Origin: UBA4421 sp002704225 | Lineage (GTDB): Bacteria > Pseudomonadota > Gammaproteobacteria > Pseudomonadales > Azotimanducaceae | Length of the DNA stretch: 18,498 nt | Reading direction: 5' to 3' | NCBI GenBank assembly: GCA_902556425.1 | Contig: CACDWG010000024.1 | Coordinates: 1-18,498 of the forward strand | Part shown: piece after piece, positions 8,439-15,740 of the stretch | How positions within the stretch are numbered: position 1 is the first letter of the stretch | Layout of the letters: the number at the start of each line of letters is the position of its first letter | Program-made: the position numbers and the translations under genes | Notes under the pieces: generated by a model | Told to the model about the DNA's origin: nothing | What the model saw: the letters and a program-made list of their open reading frames with translations, nothing else | Databases searched by the model: none

Positions 8439-9432
8439 CTGTTGGGTTCATCGGTGTGAGTGCGGCCATCGCTTCGTCGACCATGCTTACGTCGTTGCTC
8501 TTCAGTCTTTTCGCGTCGCTGAGAATCTGACGAAAGCGCCGAGCGCCGGGTCGACCGTTAAAGGAATGCAGTAGATGCTTGGTCAGCACGTTGAGTTTGA
8601 CTCCCGCCTCTAACTGGGTCGACATATACCTGCGGTAGGTAGCCACAATGCCTGCCTCGTCGATGCTGAATTTCGGATTGAACATCTCGGCCTCAAGCGC
8701 GCTGAGAAACCTCGGCTGATGGTAGGCGGCTCTACCGATCATCACGCCATCGGCCCATTCCAGATACCTCATGGCTTGAGGCGCATCGGAAATGCCGCCG
8801 TTCATGATCAATTCCAGATTGGGGTGCCGCAATTTGATCGCCTCACCTTTTTCTGGTGTCAGAGGCGGAATGTCGCGATTTTGGGCGGGTGATAAGCCAC
8901 CCAACACGGCTACCCGAGCGTGCAGGTACAATCGTGAACAACCGGCATCCACCAAGGTATCGACGAAGCGTTCCAGAAACGCCAAGTCATGATATTCGTT
9001 GGGATGGTTCTTGAGCACGATGCCGGTTCGGCATTTTACCGAGACTGGAATTGAGCAGGCTGCCTGCATGGCCCGTACACAGTCGGCGACCAGTTCCGGC
9101 TGTTGCATCAGACACGCCCCAAAGGTGCCTTTCTGCACACGATCCGAGGGACAGCCGACGTTGATGTTGACTTCGTCGTAGCCTTCGGCCTCGGCCATCG
9201 CCGCGCACTCAGCCAGGGCAGTCGGGTCATTGCCCCCCAATTGCACAGCGACCGAATGCTCGCATGGATTAAAGTCGAGCAGGTGATACTGCTTGCCATA
9301 GAGAAGGGCGCCGGTCGTAATCATTTCGGTGAATAGCAAGGCGGACGGCGAATACTGGCGATGCAGAAAACGGCAGTGTTTGTCGGTCCAGGCCATCATC
9401 GGGGCTGTGGCGAGAATTCTTTTCATGGTCAT
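8413..9432 (-). CDS. dusA: tRNA-dihydrouridine synthase A (DusA)
   Basis: About 339 residues: an FMN enzyme that reduces uridine to dihydrouridine in the tRNA D loop (U20/U20a for DusA) using NADPH. Visible from ATG 9432: APMMAWTDKHCR near the N-terminus (FMN site), LGGNDP at 65-70, NVGCPSDRV at 91-99 with catalytic Cys94, LSPAQNRDIPPL at 180-191, NGGI at 211-214 and IGRAAY at 232-237. DusA identity rests on the WTDKHCR and GLSPxxNRxIPPL signatures as I recall them from E. coli. The position of the E. coli HARK segment reads HARV here. Start is uncertain: GTG 9450, ATG 9432 and ATG 9426 are in frame and none has a good ribosome binding site. It is divergent from lpxC, and its 3' end overlaps the terB-like gene. 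Confidence 0.93.
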   Translation of the reverse strand: MTMKRILATAPMMAWTDKHCRFLHRQYSPSALLFTEMITTGALLYGKQYHLLDFNPCEHSVAVQLGGNDPTALAECAAMAEAEGYDEVNINVGCPSDRVQKGTFGACLMQQPELVADCVRAMQAACSIPVSVKCRTGIVLKNHPNEYHDLAFLERFVDTLVDAGCSRLYLHARVAVLGGLSPAQNRDIPPLTPEKGEAIKLRHPNLELIMNGGISDAPQAMRYLEWADGVMIGRAAYHQPRFLSALEAEMFNPKFSIDEAGIVATYRRYMSTQLEAGVKLNVLTKHLLHSFNGRPGARRFRQILSDAKRLKSNDVSMVDEAMAALTPMNPTDGALQRAG

Positions 9433-9546
9433 TGGTCGGTTCGAGAGCACTAAGTGTAGCAGGAGATGGCTGCGGGGCTATTGATGATTCGTCACAGGAC
9501 GCATGGGGCACGGTGGGTGGGGCGCTTGTTTGGAAGCGAGATGCGT

Positions 9547-9563
9547 TGAAACATTTTGTTTCA
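9547..9563. promoter_or_regulatory. Perfect palindrome between dusA and lpxC, candidate operator
   Basis: TGAAACA-N3-TGTTTCA: seven-base arms match perfectly around a TTT centre, in an AT-rich stretch of the divergent gap. Its form suits a dimeric repressor. It partly resembles the GAAAC...GTTTC site of PsrA (a TetR-family fatty-acid regulator of pseudomonads), but the spacing is five bases rather than the 2-4 I recall. It could serve either gene. It overlaps a TTGAAA (9546-9551) that could be a -35 box, for which I find no good -10. Confidence 0.45.
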
Positions 9564-9705
9564 TTTTCTTACAGTTTTCTCTCCACTATTCCTTCATTTT
9601 CTTTGGGCGACTGTGTAGGATGCCCCTCAGTAACAAAAGACGTAATGGGCACAGAGGTTCAGTTTCACTCTCTTGCAACACGTCTTCATTAGGTTGCAGC
9701 CAATG

Positions 9706-9738
9706 TTTTGAGCCGAGGCCGTGACGTATGGCTCAAAG
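9706..9738 (+). promoter_or_regulatory. Hairpin in the lpxC leader
   Basis: TTTGAGCC at 9707-9714 pairs perfectly with GGCTCAAA at 9730-9737 around a 15-base loop, ending 34 bases before the lpxC start. There is no T-run, so it is not an intrinsic terminator. It could affect mRNA stability or translation of lpxC. The pairing is seen; the role is inferred. Confidence 0.4.
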
Positions 9739-9771
9739 CCAAGACTCTGAAACAAAAAGTGTGAGCGCTGA

Positions 9772-10737
9772 ATGAATCATCTGCCAAACCGCCCGCCGTT
9801 GAATCAACGATCCCTGAAGCAACGTACCATTCGCGAAGCCGTTTACGGTATTGGTATTGGGGTTCATTCGGGAGAAAAAGTGCGGTTGGCCATGCGCCCA
9901 TCGGGGCCTGACTCAGGCATTCACTTTCTCCGCACAGACATCAAGGGCGCTCTACCGATTCAAGCCAGCGCAGAGAATGTGTCCGATACGACCTTGGCAA
10001 CCAGCGTAGCAAACGGTGGCGTGAGTGTTGCCACCGTTGAGCACTTGATGTCCGCCTTGTGGGGGCTTGGTATCGATAATCTGATCATCGAGTTGTCTGC
10101 TGAAGAAGTGCCGATTATGGACGGCAGCGCGGCACCCTTCATCGATATGATCGAAAGCGTCGGAGTGGTTGAGCAGAATGCGGCGCGCCAATTCATTCGC
10201 ATCACTCGAGAAATTTCCGTAAGCCAAGAGGACGCGATCGCCTCTATCGCTCCCTACAATGGCTTTAAGGCGGGTTATACCTTTGTCGCCAATCATCCCG
10301 TCTACGATCGTTACCCCAAGTACGTTGAAATGGACTTTGCGCAGACCTCCTATATCGAGCAGGTGAGCGGGGCACGCTCGTTTGGGCTCGAAAAAGAGTT
10401 AGCCTATGCCCAGTCGATTCAAAAGTGTTTGGGCTCCAGTCTGGATAATGCGGTAGGTCTCTCAGATGAGGGCGTGCTGAACGAAGGCGGGCTGCGCTAC
10501 GAGGACGAATTCGTCAAACACAAGCTATTGGACGCCATTGGTGACCTGTACCTGCTTGGCAGACCCATATTGGGCGCGTTTACGGGCTATAAGTCTGGAC
10601 ATGCGCTGAATAACAAGCTGGCACACGCTATTCTGCGTTGTGACGATGCGTGGGAAATCGTGACGTTGACCACGGGGGCTGAAAGTGGCGCTGGCGCTCC
10701 GATACTGCACACAGCACTGGGCAGCGCGGGGAACTGA
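9772..10737 (+). CDS. lpxC: UDP-3-O-acyl-N-acetylglucosamine deacetylase (LpxC), stand-alone copy
   Basis: A 321-residue zinc deacetylase for the committed step of lipid A synthesis, slightly longer than E. coli LpxC (305) through a 14-residue N-terminal extension. Catalytic and zinc residues appear intact: TVEH (E90, H91), KHKLLDAIGD (H250, K251, D254, D258) and SGHALNNKL (H277). PIMDGSAAPF at 114-123 is also typical. Differences: the usual RARTFGF segment reads GARSFGL (201-206), putting Ser203 where E. coli has Thr191, and the C-terminus lacks the non-polar tail that targets E. coli LpxC to FtsH. ATG 9772 is the first start after an in-frame TGA at 9769-9771. It sits away from the ftsZ-linked cell division cluster where lpxC usually lies, so it may be a second copy. 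No clear terminator follows. Confidence 0.88.
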   Translation: MNHLPNRPPLNQRSLKQRTIREAVYGIGIGVHSGEKVRLAMRPSGPDSGIHFLRTDIKGALPIQASAENVSDTTLATSVANGGVSVATVEHLMSALWGLGIDNLIIELSAEEVPIMDGSAAPFIDMIESVGVVEQNAARQFIRITREISVSQEDAIASIAPYNGFKAGYTFVANHPVYDRYPKYVEMDFAQTSYIEQVSGARSFGLEKELAYAQSIQKCLGSSLDNAVGLSDEGVLNEGGLRYEDEFVKHKLLDAIGDLYLLGRPILGAFTGYKSGHALNNKLAHAILRCDDAWEIVTLTTGAESGAGAPILHTALGSAGN

Positions 10738-10892
10738 TTCGGCTCTTCCTTTCGAGGTGGGCTGTTTCCGCATGGGCTGCTGGTCGGTGGGGGTGGCTCT
10801 GAGTCTGCTCGATTAGGTGTCTCGACAGGGCATGTCAAAGCCCCGTATATCAATAAATCACATCAAATACCCACAAAGATCTCACAAGGCCG
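10738..10892. other. Gap between lpxC and the nqr promoter, no feature seen
   Basis: This first part of the 370-base lpxC-nqrA gap has a GC-rich start and an AT-rich end (about 10848-10885). I see no convincing gene, terminator or repeat in it. The second part holds the candidate promoter, inverted repeat and leader hairpin listed separately. Confidence 0.5.
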
Positions 10893-10921
10893 TTGGCTTT
10901 GACCTGTCGCGCAACTATACT
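10893..10921 (+). promoter_or_regulatory. Candidate sigma-70 promoter of the nqr operon
   Basis: TTGGCT (10893-10898, four of six to TTGACA) is separated by exactly 17 bases from TATACT (10916-10921, five of six to TATAAT). Transcription would begin near 10928, giving a leader of about 180 bases before nqrA. It is the best promoter-like pair I see in this gap, and the downstream operon is long and needs one. Confidence 0.6.
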
Positions 10922-10928
10922 TTGCGCG
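10908..10928. promoter_or_regulatory. Inverted repeat enclosing the nqr -10 box, candidate operator
   Basis: CGCGCAA (10908-10914) and TTGCGCG (10922-10928) are perfect seven-base inverted arms. They are separated by seven bases that contain the TATACT -10 hexamer. A dimeric regulator bound here would block RNA polymerase directly. The symmetry is seen; a repressor is inferred, and its identity is unknown. Confidence 0.55.
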
Positions 10929-11051
10929 GCTTCGCGACCAGCACTTTTTGGGGTGCCTGATCTTGCTCGGTAAACAGCGCTTTTCGAGCGCGGTTTGAGC
11001 GTCTCGATGCCGCTATCAGGGGAACGGAATATTAACGGCGACGGGTCGATC

Positions 11052-11068
11052 GGCGCTTCAGAAGTGCC
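11052..11068 (+). promoter_or_regulatory. Small hairpin in the nqr leader
   Basis: GGCGCTT and AAGTGCC pair over seven bases (one G-T wobble) around a three-base loop, ending 39 bases before the nqrA ATG. It could tune translation or mRNA stability. No known riboswitch fold is recognised in the leader. Confidence 0.3.
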
Positions 11069-11107
11069 ACGGGCTGCGTCGGTGTAAATGGGCAACGACG
11101 GGATCAT

Positions 11108-12451
11108 ATGTTTAAGATTAAGAAAGGGTTGAACCTACCCATTGCTGGTTCGCCAGCCCAACAGATCGACGGCTCTAAAACGATTCGAAGTGTCGCCATT
11201 CTCGGCGACGATTATCCCGGTATGAAACCCACAATGGCAGTCGCTGAAGGCGAGACCGTCTCCCAGGGCCAAATTCTTTTTTCAGATAAAAAGACCACTG
11301 GTGTGGTCTTTACCTCGCCAGTATCGGGTAGGGTGGCCAGCATCAACCGCGGTGCAAAGCGCGCATTCATTAGCATCGTGATCGACGTGGCTGGTGATGA
11401 GGCCGAATCCTTCCCTTCCTACGAAGCGTCTGCGCTAGCGACGTTAGACCGACAGGTGGTCGTATCTCAGATGCTGCAAAGCGGGGCTTGGACCGCGTTG
11501 CGCACGCGACCTTTTTCTCGAATTCCTGCGCCTGAAAGCACACCCAATTCGATTTTTGTTACCGCAATGGATTCAAACCCATTGGCTGCCGACCCAAAAC
11601 CGATTATTGCGGCCCGAGAGACGGAGTTTTCAGCGGGTTTGACGATACTGGGGCGCTTAACCGACGGCCCCGTTCATCTGTGCCAAGACGGTTCGGAGGC
11701 GCTTAAGGCGTCCGATCAAGCCGGTGTGAACAATCATGTGTTTGAAGGCCCCCATCCAGCAGGCCTGCCCGGTACCCACATCCACTTTATCGACCCAGTG
11801 AGCCCCGCTAAAACCGTTTGGTTTATCGGCTATCAAGACGTGATCGCCCTAGGGCACCTGTTTTTGCAGGGCGCGGTGCTCAGTGAGCGTGTCGTGGCCT
11901 TGGGTGGCCCCGGTGTTTCCACACCGAGATTGCTGCGCACGGTTGTTGGTGCCAGCTTGGAGGAACTGACAGCTGGCGAATTGGTGGAAGGCGAGCAGCG
12001 CGTGATCTCTGGATCTGTGCTGGCCGGACATATGTCTCGCGGGCAAAAAGCCTACTTGGGCCGCTACCACGCTCAGGTGTCGGTGATTCCCGAAGACCGC
12101 GAGCGCAAGCTGTTCGGCTATTTGGCTCCCGGTGCCGGCATTCACTCTGTGTTTCCAGCCTTTTTATCCAAGTGGATTGGTGAAAAGTCCGTTTCCTTCA
12201 CGACAACAACCAATGGCAGCACTCGGGGAATGGTACCAATTGGAACCTACGATGACGTGATCCCCATGGACATTCTCGCAACGCCTTTGATGCGAAGCTT
12301 GCTGGTTGGTGACGTTGAGAAAGCCATTGAGTTGGGTTGCTTGGAACTGGATGAAGAAGATGTGGCCCTGTGCACCTACGCATGCCCCGGTAAATACGAA
12401 TTTGGGCCGGTACTTCGCGACTTGCTGACACAAATTGAGAAAGAGGGTTAA
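11108..12451 (+). CDS. nqrA: Na+-translocating NADH:quinone oxidoreductase subunit A
   Basis: 447 residues, one longer than V. cholerae NqrA as I recall it. NqrA is the peripheral cytoplasmic subunit linked to quinone binding, and it lacks membrane segments. Diagnostic stretches are IKKGLNLPIAG near the N-terminus, the WTALRTRPFSRIPAPES segment, FVTAMDSNPLAADP, GPHPAGLPGTHIHF, YLGRYHAQVSV, and the C-terminal LDEEDVALCTYACPGKYEFG, whose two Cys (422, 426) recall the related RnfC family. ATG 11108 matches the family N-terminus, but the ribosome binding site is weak (GGGA close to the ATG). It is the first gene of the operon; nqrB starts five bases after its stop. Nothing suggests truncation or frameshift. 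Confidence 0.97.
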   Translation: MFKIKKGLNLPIAGSPAQQIDGSKTIRSVAILGDDYPGMKPTMAVAEGETVSQGQILFSDKKTTGVVFTSPVSGRVASINRGAKRAFISIVIDVAGDEAESFPSYEASALATLDRQVVVSQMLQSGAWTALRTRPFSRIPAPESTPNSIFVTAMDSNPLAADPKPIIAARETEFSAGLTILGRLTDGPVHLCQDGSEALKASDQAGVNNHVFEGPHPAGLPGTHIHFIDPVSPAKTVWFIGYQDVIALGHLFLQGAVLSERVVALGGPGVSTPRLLRTVVGASLEELTAGELVEGEQRVISGSVLAGHMSRGQKAYLGRYHAQVSVIPEDRERKLFGYLAPGAGIHSVFPAFLSKWIGEKSVSFTTTTNGSTRGMVPIGTYDDVIPMDILATPLMRSLLVGDVEKAIELGCLELDEEDVALCTYACPGKYEFGPVLRDLLTQIEKEG

Positions 12452-12455
12452 TTTG

Positions 12456-13640
12456 ATGAGTTTGAGATCTTTCCTCGACGATATTGCGCCTTCCTTTGAG
12501 AAGGGGGGCAAGTTTGAGGCGTTGTACCCAGCCTACGAGGCTATCGATACGGCCCTCTACACACCATCGAGCACAACGGCAGGCGCATCCCATGTGCGTG
12601 ATGGTCTGAATCTGAAGCGTGTCATGATTACGGTATGGCTGTGTGCCTTCATCCCGGTCTTTGCTGGCAGCTATTTCATTGGTTTAAATGCTAATGAAGC
12701 AATGCAGGCCATGGGCCTGACCAGTGTGGAAAGCTGGCGCGGTATTTTCCTCAACGGTCTGGTGGGCTTTGATCCAAACAGTGTTTGGGACTGCCTCATA
12801 CACGGACTGGCTTACTTCGTACCGCTGTACATCACGGTGTTCTTAGCCGGTATCGTGTTCGAAATCTGGTTCGCCTCGAAGCGCGGCCACGAAGTCAATG
12901 AAGGCTACTTCGTTACATCGATTCTCTTCACGTTGACCCTGCCACCGTCCATTCCGCTATGGATGGCCGCTGTTGGTGTGGTCTTCGGTGTCGTGATCGC
13001 CAAGGAGGTATTTGGCGGCACAGGCAAGAACTTCCTGAATCCTGCGCTTACCGGTCGCGCGTTTTTGTATTTCGCCTATCCAGCGCAAATGTCCGGTGAT
13101 GCGGTATGGGTAGCCGTTGACGGTTGGACCCAGGCCACTCCTTTGGGCAATGCTGCATCGGACCTGCCTTACGGAGTCGACTGGATGTCTGCCTTCATCG
13201 GTACCATGCCCGGTTCCGTTGGCGAAACCTCCACCTTGGCCATTTTGATTGCCGGCGTATTGCTTTGCCTGTCGCGTATCGCGTCGTGGCGTGTGATGGC
13301 GGGTGTGTTTCTCGGCATGGTTCTGACGTCGTCGCTGTTCAACCTGCTGCCTTCGACCAATCCGATGTTTGCCATGCCTTTCTACTGGCACCTGGTGCTG
13401 GGCGGTTTCGCCTTCGGTGCGGTGTTCATGGCGACGGATCCGGTGTCTGCGGCGATGACCAACAATGGCCGATGGTTCTACGGCATCCTCATTGGCTTTA
13501 TGTGTGTGCTGATTCGCGTGGTTAATCCCGCGTTTCCTGAAGGCATGATGCTTGCCATCCTGTTTGGCAACTTGTTCGCCCCCTTGCTCGATCACTTCGT
13601 TATGCAATCCAACATCAAGCGGAGACTTGCCCGTGGCTAA
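12456..13640 (+). CDS. nqrB: Na+-NQR subunit B (membrane, covalent FMN, riboflavin)
   Basis: A 394-residue integral membrane subunit that carries covalent FMN, binds riboflavin and forms part of the Na+ path. Start ATG 12456 gives MSLRSFLDDI, matching family N-termini, with AGAGGG at 12442-12447 upstream; a longer in-frame reading from 12435 is less likely. Features: SHVRDGLNLKR (45-55), HEVNEGYFVTS (145-155), AKEVFGGTGKNFLNPALTGRAF (182-203), and FMN attachment site T-Q-A-T (225-228, Thr228 the likely acceptor). FMATDPVSA lies at 324-332 and IRVVNPAFPEGMM at 353-365. Glu136 and Asp379 align with Vibrio residues tied to Na+ transfer (E144, D397). At the inhibitor-sensitive glycine pair (Vibrio G140/G141) this protein has Gly132-Ile133. 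Its last eight bases overlap nqrC. Confidence 0.97.
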   Translation: MSLRSFLDDIAPSFEKGGKFEALYPAYEAIDTALYTPSSTTAGASHVRDGLNLKRVMITVWLCAFIPVFAGSYFIGLNANEAMQAMGLTSVESWRGIFLNGLVGFDPNSVWDCLIHGLAYFVPLYITVFLAGIVFEIWFASKRGHEVNEGYFVTSILFTLTLPPSIPLWMAAVGVVFGVVIAKEVFGGTGKNFLNPALTGRAFLYFAYPAQMSGDAVWVAVDGWTQATPLGNAASDLPYGVDWMSAFIGTMPGSVGETSTLAILIAGVLLCLSRIASWRVMAGVFLGMVLTSSLFNLLPSTNPMFAMPFYWHLVLGGFAFGAVFMATDPVSAAMTNNGRWFYGILIGFMCVLIRVVNPAFPEGMMLAILFGNLFAPLLDHFVMQSNIKRRLARG

Positions 13641-14442
13641 ATTAGATAAGGACAGCTTGGCGAATACATTCCTAATCGCCGTATTTTTGTGCTTGGTGTG
13701 CTCCATCGTGGTGTCTTCCATGGCGGTAGCGCTGAAGCCCATTCAGCAGCTCAACAAGGAACTGGACCAGAAGAAGAACATTCTTCGCGCCGCCGGCATG
13801 CTGCCAGCAGATCAAGATGTGTCAGCGGACGGCCGCTCCATCGAAGAGCTGTTCGCCGAGTTTACGGTACGTGCGGTGGATCTACAGACTGGCGAATACG
13901 TTGACGATGTCGATGTGGTGACCTACGACCCCATCCGGGCTGCCAAGGATTCGTCCACCTCCGTTGCGCTGTCGCCAGAAGAAGATATAGCGACGTTGCG
14001 TCGCAGAGAAAATGTGTCCTTGGTCTACCTCAAAGCGACCGCTACCGGCATTGATAAAGTGGTCATGCCGGTTCGAGGCTATGGCCTGTGGGGTACGCTT
14101 TACGGTTACCTCGCCTTGGATGGCGATCTGAACACCATTGCGGGACTTGGTTTCTATCAGCACAAGGAAACCCCCGGACTGGGCGGTGAAGTGGATAACA
14201 GCAAGTGGAAGGCCTCGTGGCAGGGTGTTCGCCTGTTTAATGACATGGGTCAGCCCCAGGTGAAGTTGGTCAAGCAGCGCTCTGCAAGCACCAATCCTGC
14301 GGCCAGCTACGAAGTGGACGCACTGTCCGGTGCCACGTTCACGACCAAGGGAGTGGAGAACATGGTGAATTACTGGACGGGTGATGACGGCTTTGGTGCC
14401 TATCTGAAGCGTCTGAGATCCAACGGCTTGGCCCAGGGGTAG
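13633..14442 (+). CDS. nqrC: Na+-NQR subunit C (covalent FMN)
   Basis: 269 residues. A single N-terminal membrane helix (about 11-33) anchors a soluble domain that carries a covalent FMN; in Vibrio, electrons reach NqrC from NqrF through the membrane subunits and pass on to the NqrB FMN. The attachment motif is LSGATFT at 231-237, with Thr235 the expected acceptor, modified by the ApbE flavin transferase in known systems. Also typical are GYGLWGTLYGYLA (149-161) and ETPGLGGEVDN (179-189). The start is GTG 13633, giving MAKLDKDSLANTFL, with GGAG (13621-13624) eight bases upstream. A start at 13552 would run deep into nqrB and does not match the family. The eight-base overlap with nqrB and a nine-base gap to nqrD indicate coupled translation. 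Confidence 0.96.
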   Translation: MAKLDKDSLANTFLIAVFLCLVCSIVVSSMAVALKPIQQLNKELDQKKNILRAAGMLPADQDVSADGRSIEELFAEFTVRAVDLQTGEYVDDVDVVTYDPIRAAKDSSTSVALSPEEDIATLRRRENVSLVYLKATATGIDKVVMPVRGYGLWGTLYGYLALDGDLNTIAGLGFYQHKETPGLGGEVDNSKWKASWQGVRLFNDMGQPQVKLVKQRSASTNPAASYEVDALSGATFTTKGVENMVNYWTGDDGFGAYLKRLRSNGLAQG

Positions 14443-14451
14443 GGGGCGATC

Positions 14452-15114
14452 ATGGCGACACAAAAAGAAGTATTAATTGATCCGATTTTTAACAACAACC
14501 CAATTGCCTTGCAGGTACTGGGTATTTGTTCTGCGCTGGCTGTGACCATCAACATGTCGACGACATTGGTCATGTGCCTGGCAGTGATTTTCGTCTGCAC
14601 CATGTCGAACTTAGCCGTTTCGCTGGTCCGCAATCGGGTACCGACCAACATTCGGATTATCGTGCAGATGACCATCATCTCATCCTTGGTGATCGTTGTG
14701 GATCAGGTGCTGCAGGCGGTGGCCTACGACATCTCGAAGAGCCTTTCGGTGTTCGTTGGCCTGATCATCACCAATTGCATCGTCATGGGCCGAGCGGAGG
14801 CTTTTGCGATGCAAAATGGGCCCTGGCTCTCGGCTCTGGATGGTTTCGGCAATGCGTTGGGCTATAGCGTCATACTCATAGGCGTTGCGTTAGTGCGTGA
14901 ACCTCTGGGCTCCGGCACCTTGCTGGGTTACGAGATTATTCCCACCGTCGCGAATGGCGGTTGGTATGTGCCCAACGGCTTGCTGCTGTTGGCTCCGAGC
15001 GCCTTCTTTATCATCGGTTTGTTTATCTGGGCCATTCGGTCTTGGAAGACCGATCAGGTAGAAGAGCCCGAGTTTGAGATTGCTCCGAACGGCCAGTACA
15101 AGGAGGCAATCTAA
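14452..15114 (+). CDS. nqrD: Na+-NQR subunit D (membrane)
   Basis: A 220-residue polytopic membrane protein, about six helices, homologous to NqrE and RnfE. NqrD and NqrE together hold an iron centre through conserved Cys residues; here they are Cys26 (LGIC) and Cys109 (IITNCIVMGRAEAF, 105-118). Asp130 (WLSALD) aligns with the Vibrio Asp133 tied to Na+ movement. The N-terminal IDPIFNNNPIALQVLG is typical. A G-rich ribosome binding site (AGGGGGCG) lies just upstream of ATG 14452. Its stop shares one base with the nqrE start (TAATG). Confidence 0.96.
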   Translation: MATQKEVLIDPIFNNNPIALQVLGICSALAVTINMSTTLVMCLAVIFVCTMSNLAVSLVRNRVPTNIRIIVQMTIISSLVIVVDQVLQAVAYDISKSLSVFVGLIITNCIVMGRAEAFAMQNGPWLSALDGFGNALGYSVILIGVALVREPLGSGTLLGYEIIPTVANGGWYVPNGLLLLAPSAFFIIGLFIWAIRSWKTDQVEEPEFEIAPNGQYKEAI

Positions 15115-15722
15115 TGGAACATTATCTAGGCATATTTGTACGCGCGGTTTTTATTGAAAACATGGCGCTCACGTTTTTTCTTGGCATGTGTACGTTCATC
15201 GCGATCTCCAAGAAAATCTCTACGGCCTTCGGTCTGGGCGTCGCGGTTATCGTGGTGCTTGCCATTACGGTGCCGGTCAACAACCTGATCTTTAATCTGT
15301 TTTTACGAGAGGGCGCATTGGCTTGGGCCGGTTTCCCCAACGTGGATCTGAGCTTCTTGGGGCTGCTGTCCTATATCGGCGTCATTGCCGCCATGGTCCA
15401 GATTTTGGAAATGGTTTTGGACCGCTATGTCCCGGTTCTGTACAACGCCCTGGGCGTATTCTTGCCGCTGATTACAGTGAATTGCGCTATTTTGGGCGCT
15501 TCGCTGATGATGATCGACCAAGATCAGACGTTCTCCGAGAGCGTGGTTTTCGGCCTCGGTGCAGGGGTTGGCTGGGCATTGGCCATTACGGCTCTGGCAG
15601 GCGTTCGCGAAAAGCTCAAGTACAGTGATGTGCCAGAAGGGCTTCGTGGGTTGGGTATTACCTTTATCTCCGTAGGACTGATCAGCATGTGCTTCATGTC
15701 CTTCGGTGGTATCGACATTTAA
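15114..15722 (+). CDS. nqrE: Na+-NQR subunit E (membrane)
   Basis: A 202-residue polytopic membrane protein with about six helices, four residues longer than the Vibrio protein as I recall it. Cys26 (LGMC) and Cys124 (TVNC) are the expected iron ligands, and Glu99 (ILEM) aligns with Vibrio Glu95 implicated in Na+ binding. The start MEHYLG and the segments SVPVNN-like (ITVPVNN, 51-57), YNALGVFLPLITVNCA (110-125) and KYSDVPEGLRGLGITF (169-184) are diagnostic. A consensus ribosome binding site AGGAGG (15101-15106) inside the end of nqrD lies seven bases before the ATG, the strongest in the operon. Confidence 0.96.
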   Translation: MEHYLGIFVRAVFIENMALTFFLGMCTFIAISKKISTAFGLGVAVIVVLAITVPVNNLIFNLFLREGALAWAGFPNVDLSFLGLLSYIGVIAAMVQILEMVLDRYVPVLYNALGVFLPLITVNCAILGASLMMIDQDQTFSESVVFGLGAGVGWALAITALAGVREKLKYSDVPEGLRGLGITFISVGLISMCFMSFGGIDI

Positions 15723-15740
15723 ATTTAGCTGGGAGCCATC

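Noticed and set aside
9637..9686. AAGACGT...ACGTCTT inverted repeat upstream of lpxC
   Set aside because: Seven-base arms are 36 bases apart with no supporting pairing, which is expected by chance at this scale.
9432..9724. Two short plus-strand frames in the dusA-lpxC gap
   Set aside because: Their products (Phe/Ser/Cys-rich) resemble no protein family, the frames overlap each other, and the region looks regulatory (palindrome, hairpin, AT-rich).
10899..10921. TTGACC paired with TATACT as the nqr promoter
   Set aside because: The spacing is only 11 bases. TTGGCT six bases upstream gives the normal 17.
10850..11107. An 85-codon minus-strand frame in the nqr leader
   Set aside because: No recognisable family; it spans the promoter, the inverted repeat and the leader hairpin, which explain the sequence better.
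12957..13742. A 261-codon open reading frame on the minus strand across nqrB
   Set aside because: It is antisense to nqrB, whose protein matches the family end to end. Its product is low-complexity and rich in His, Arg and Gln, as expected from a shadow frame.
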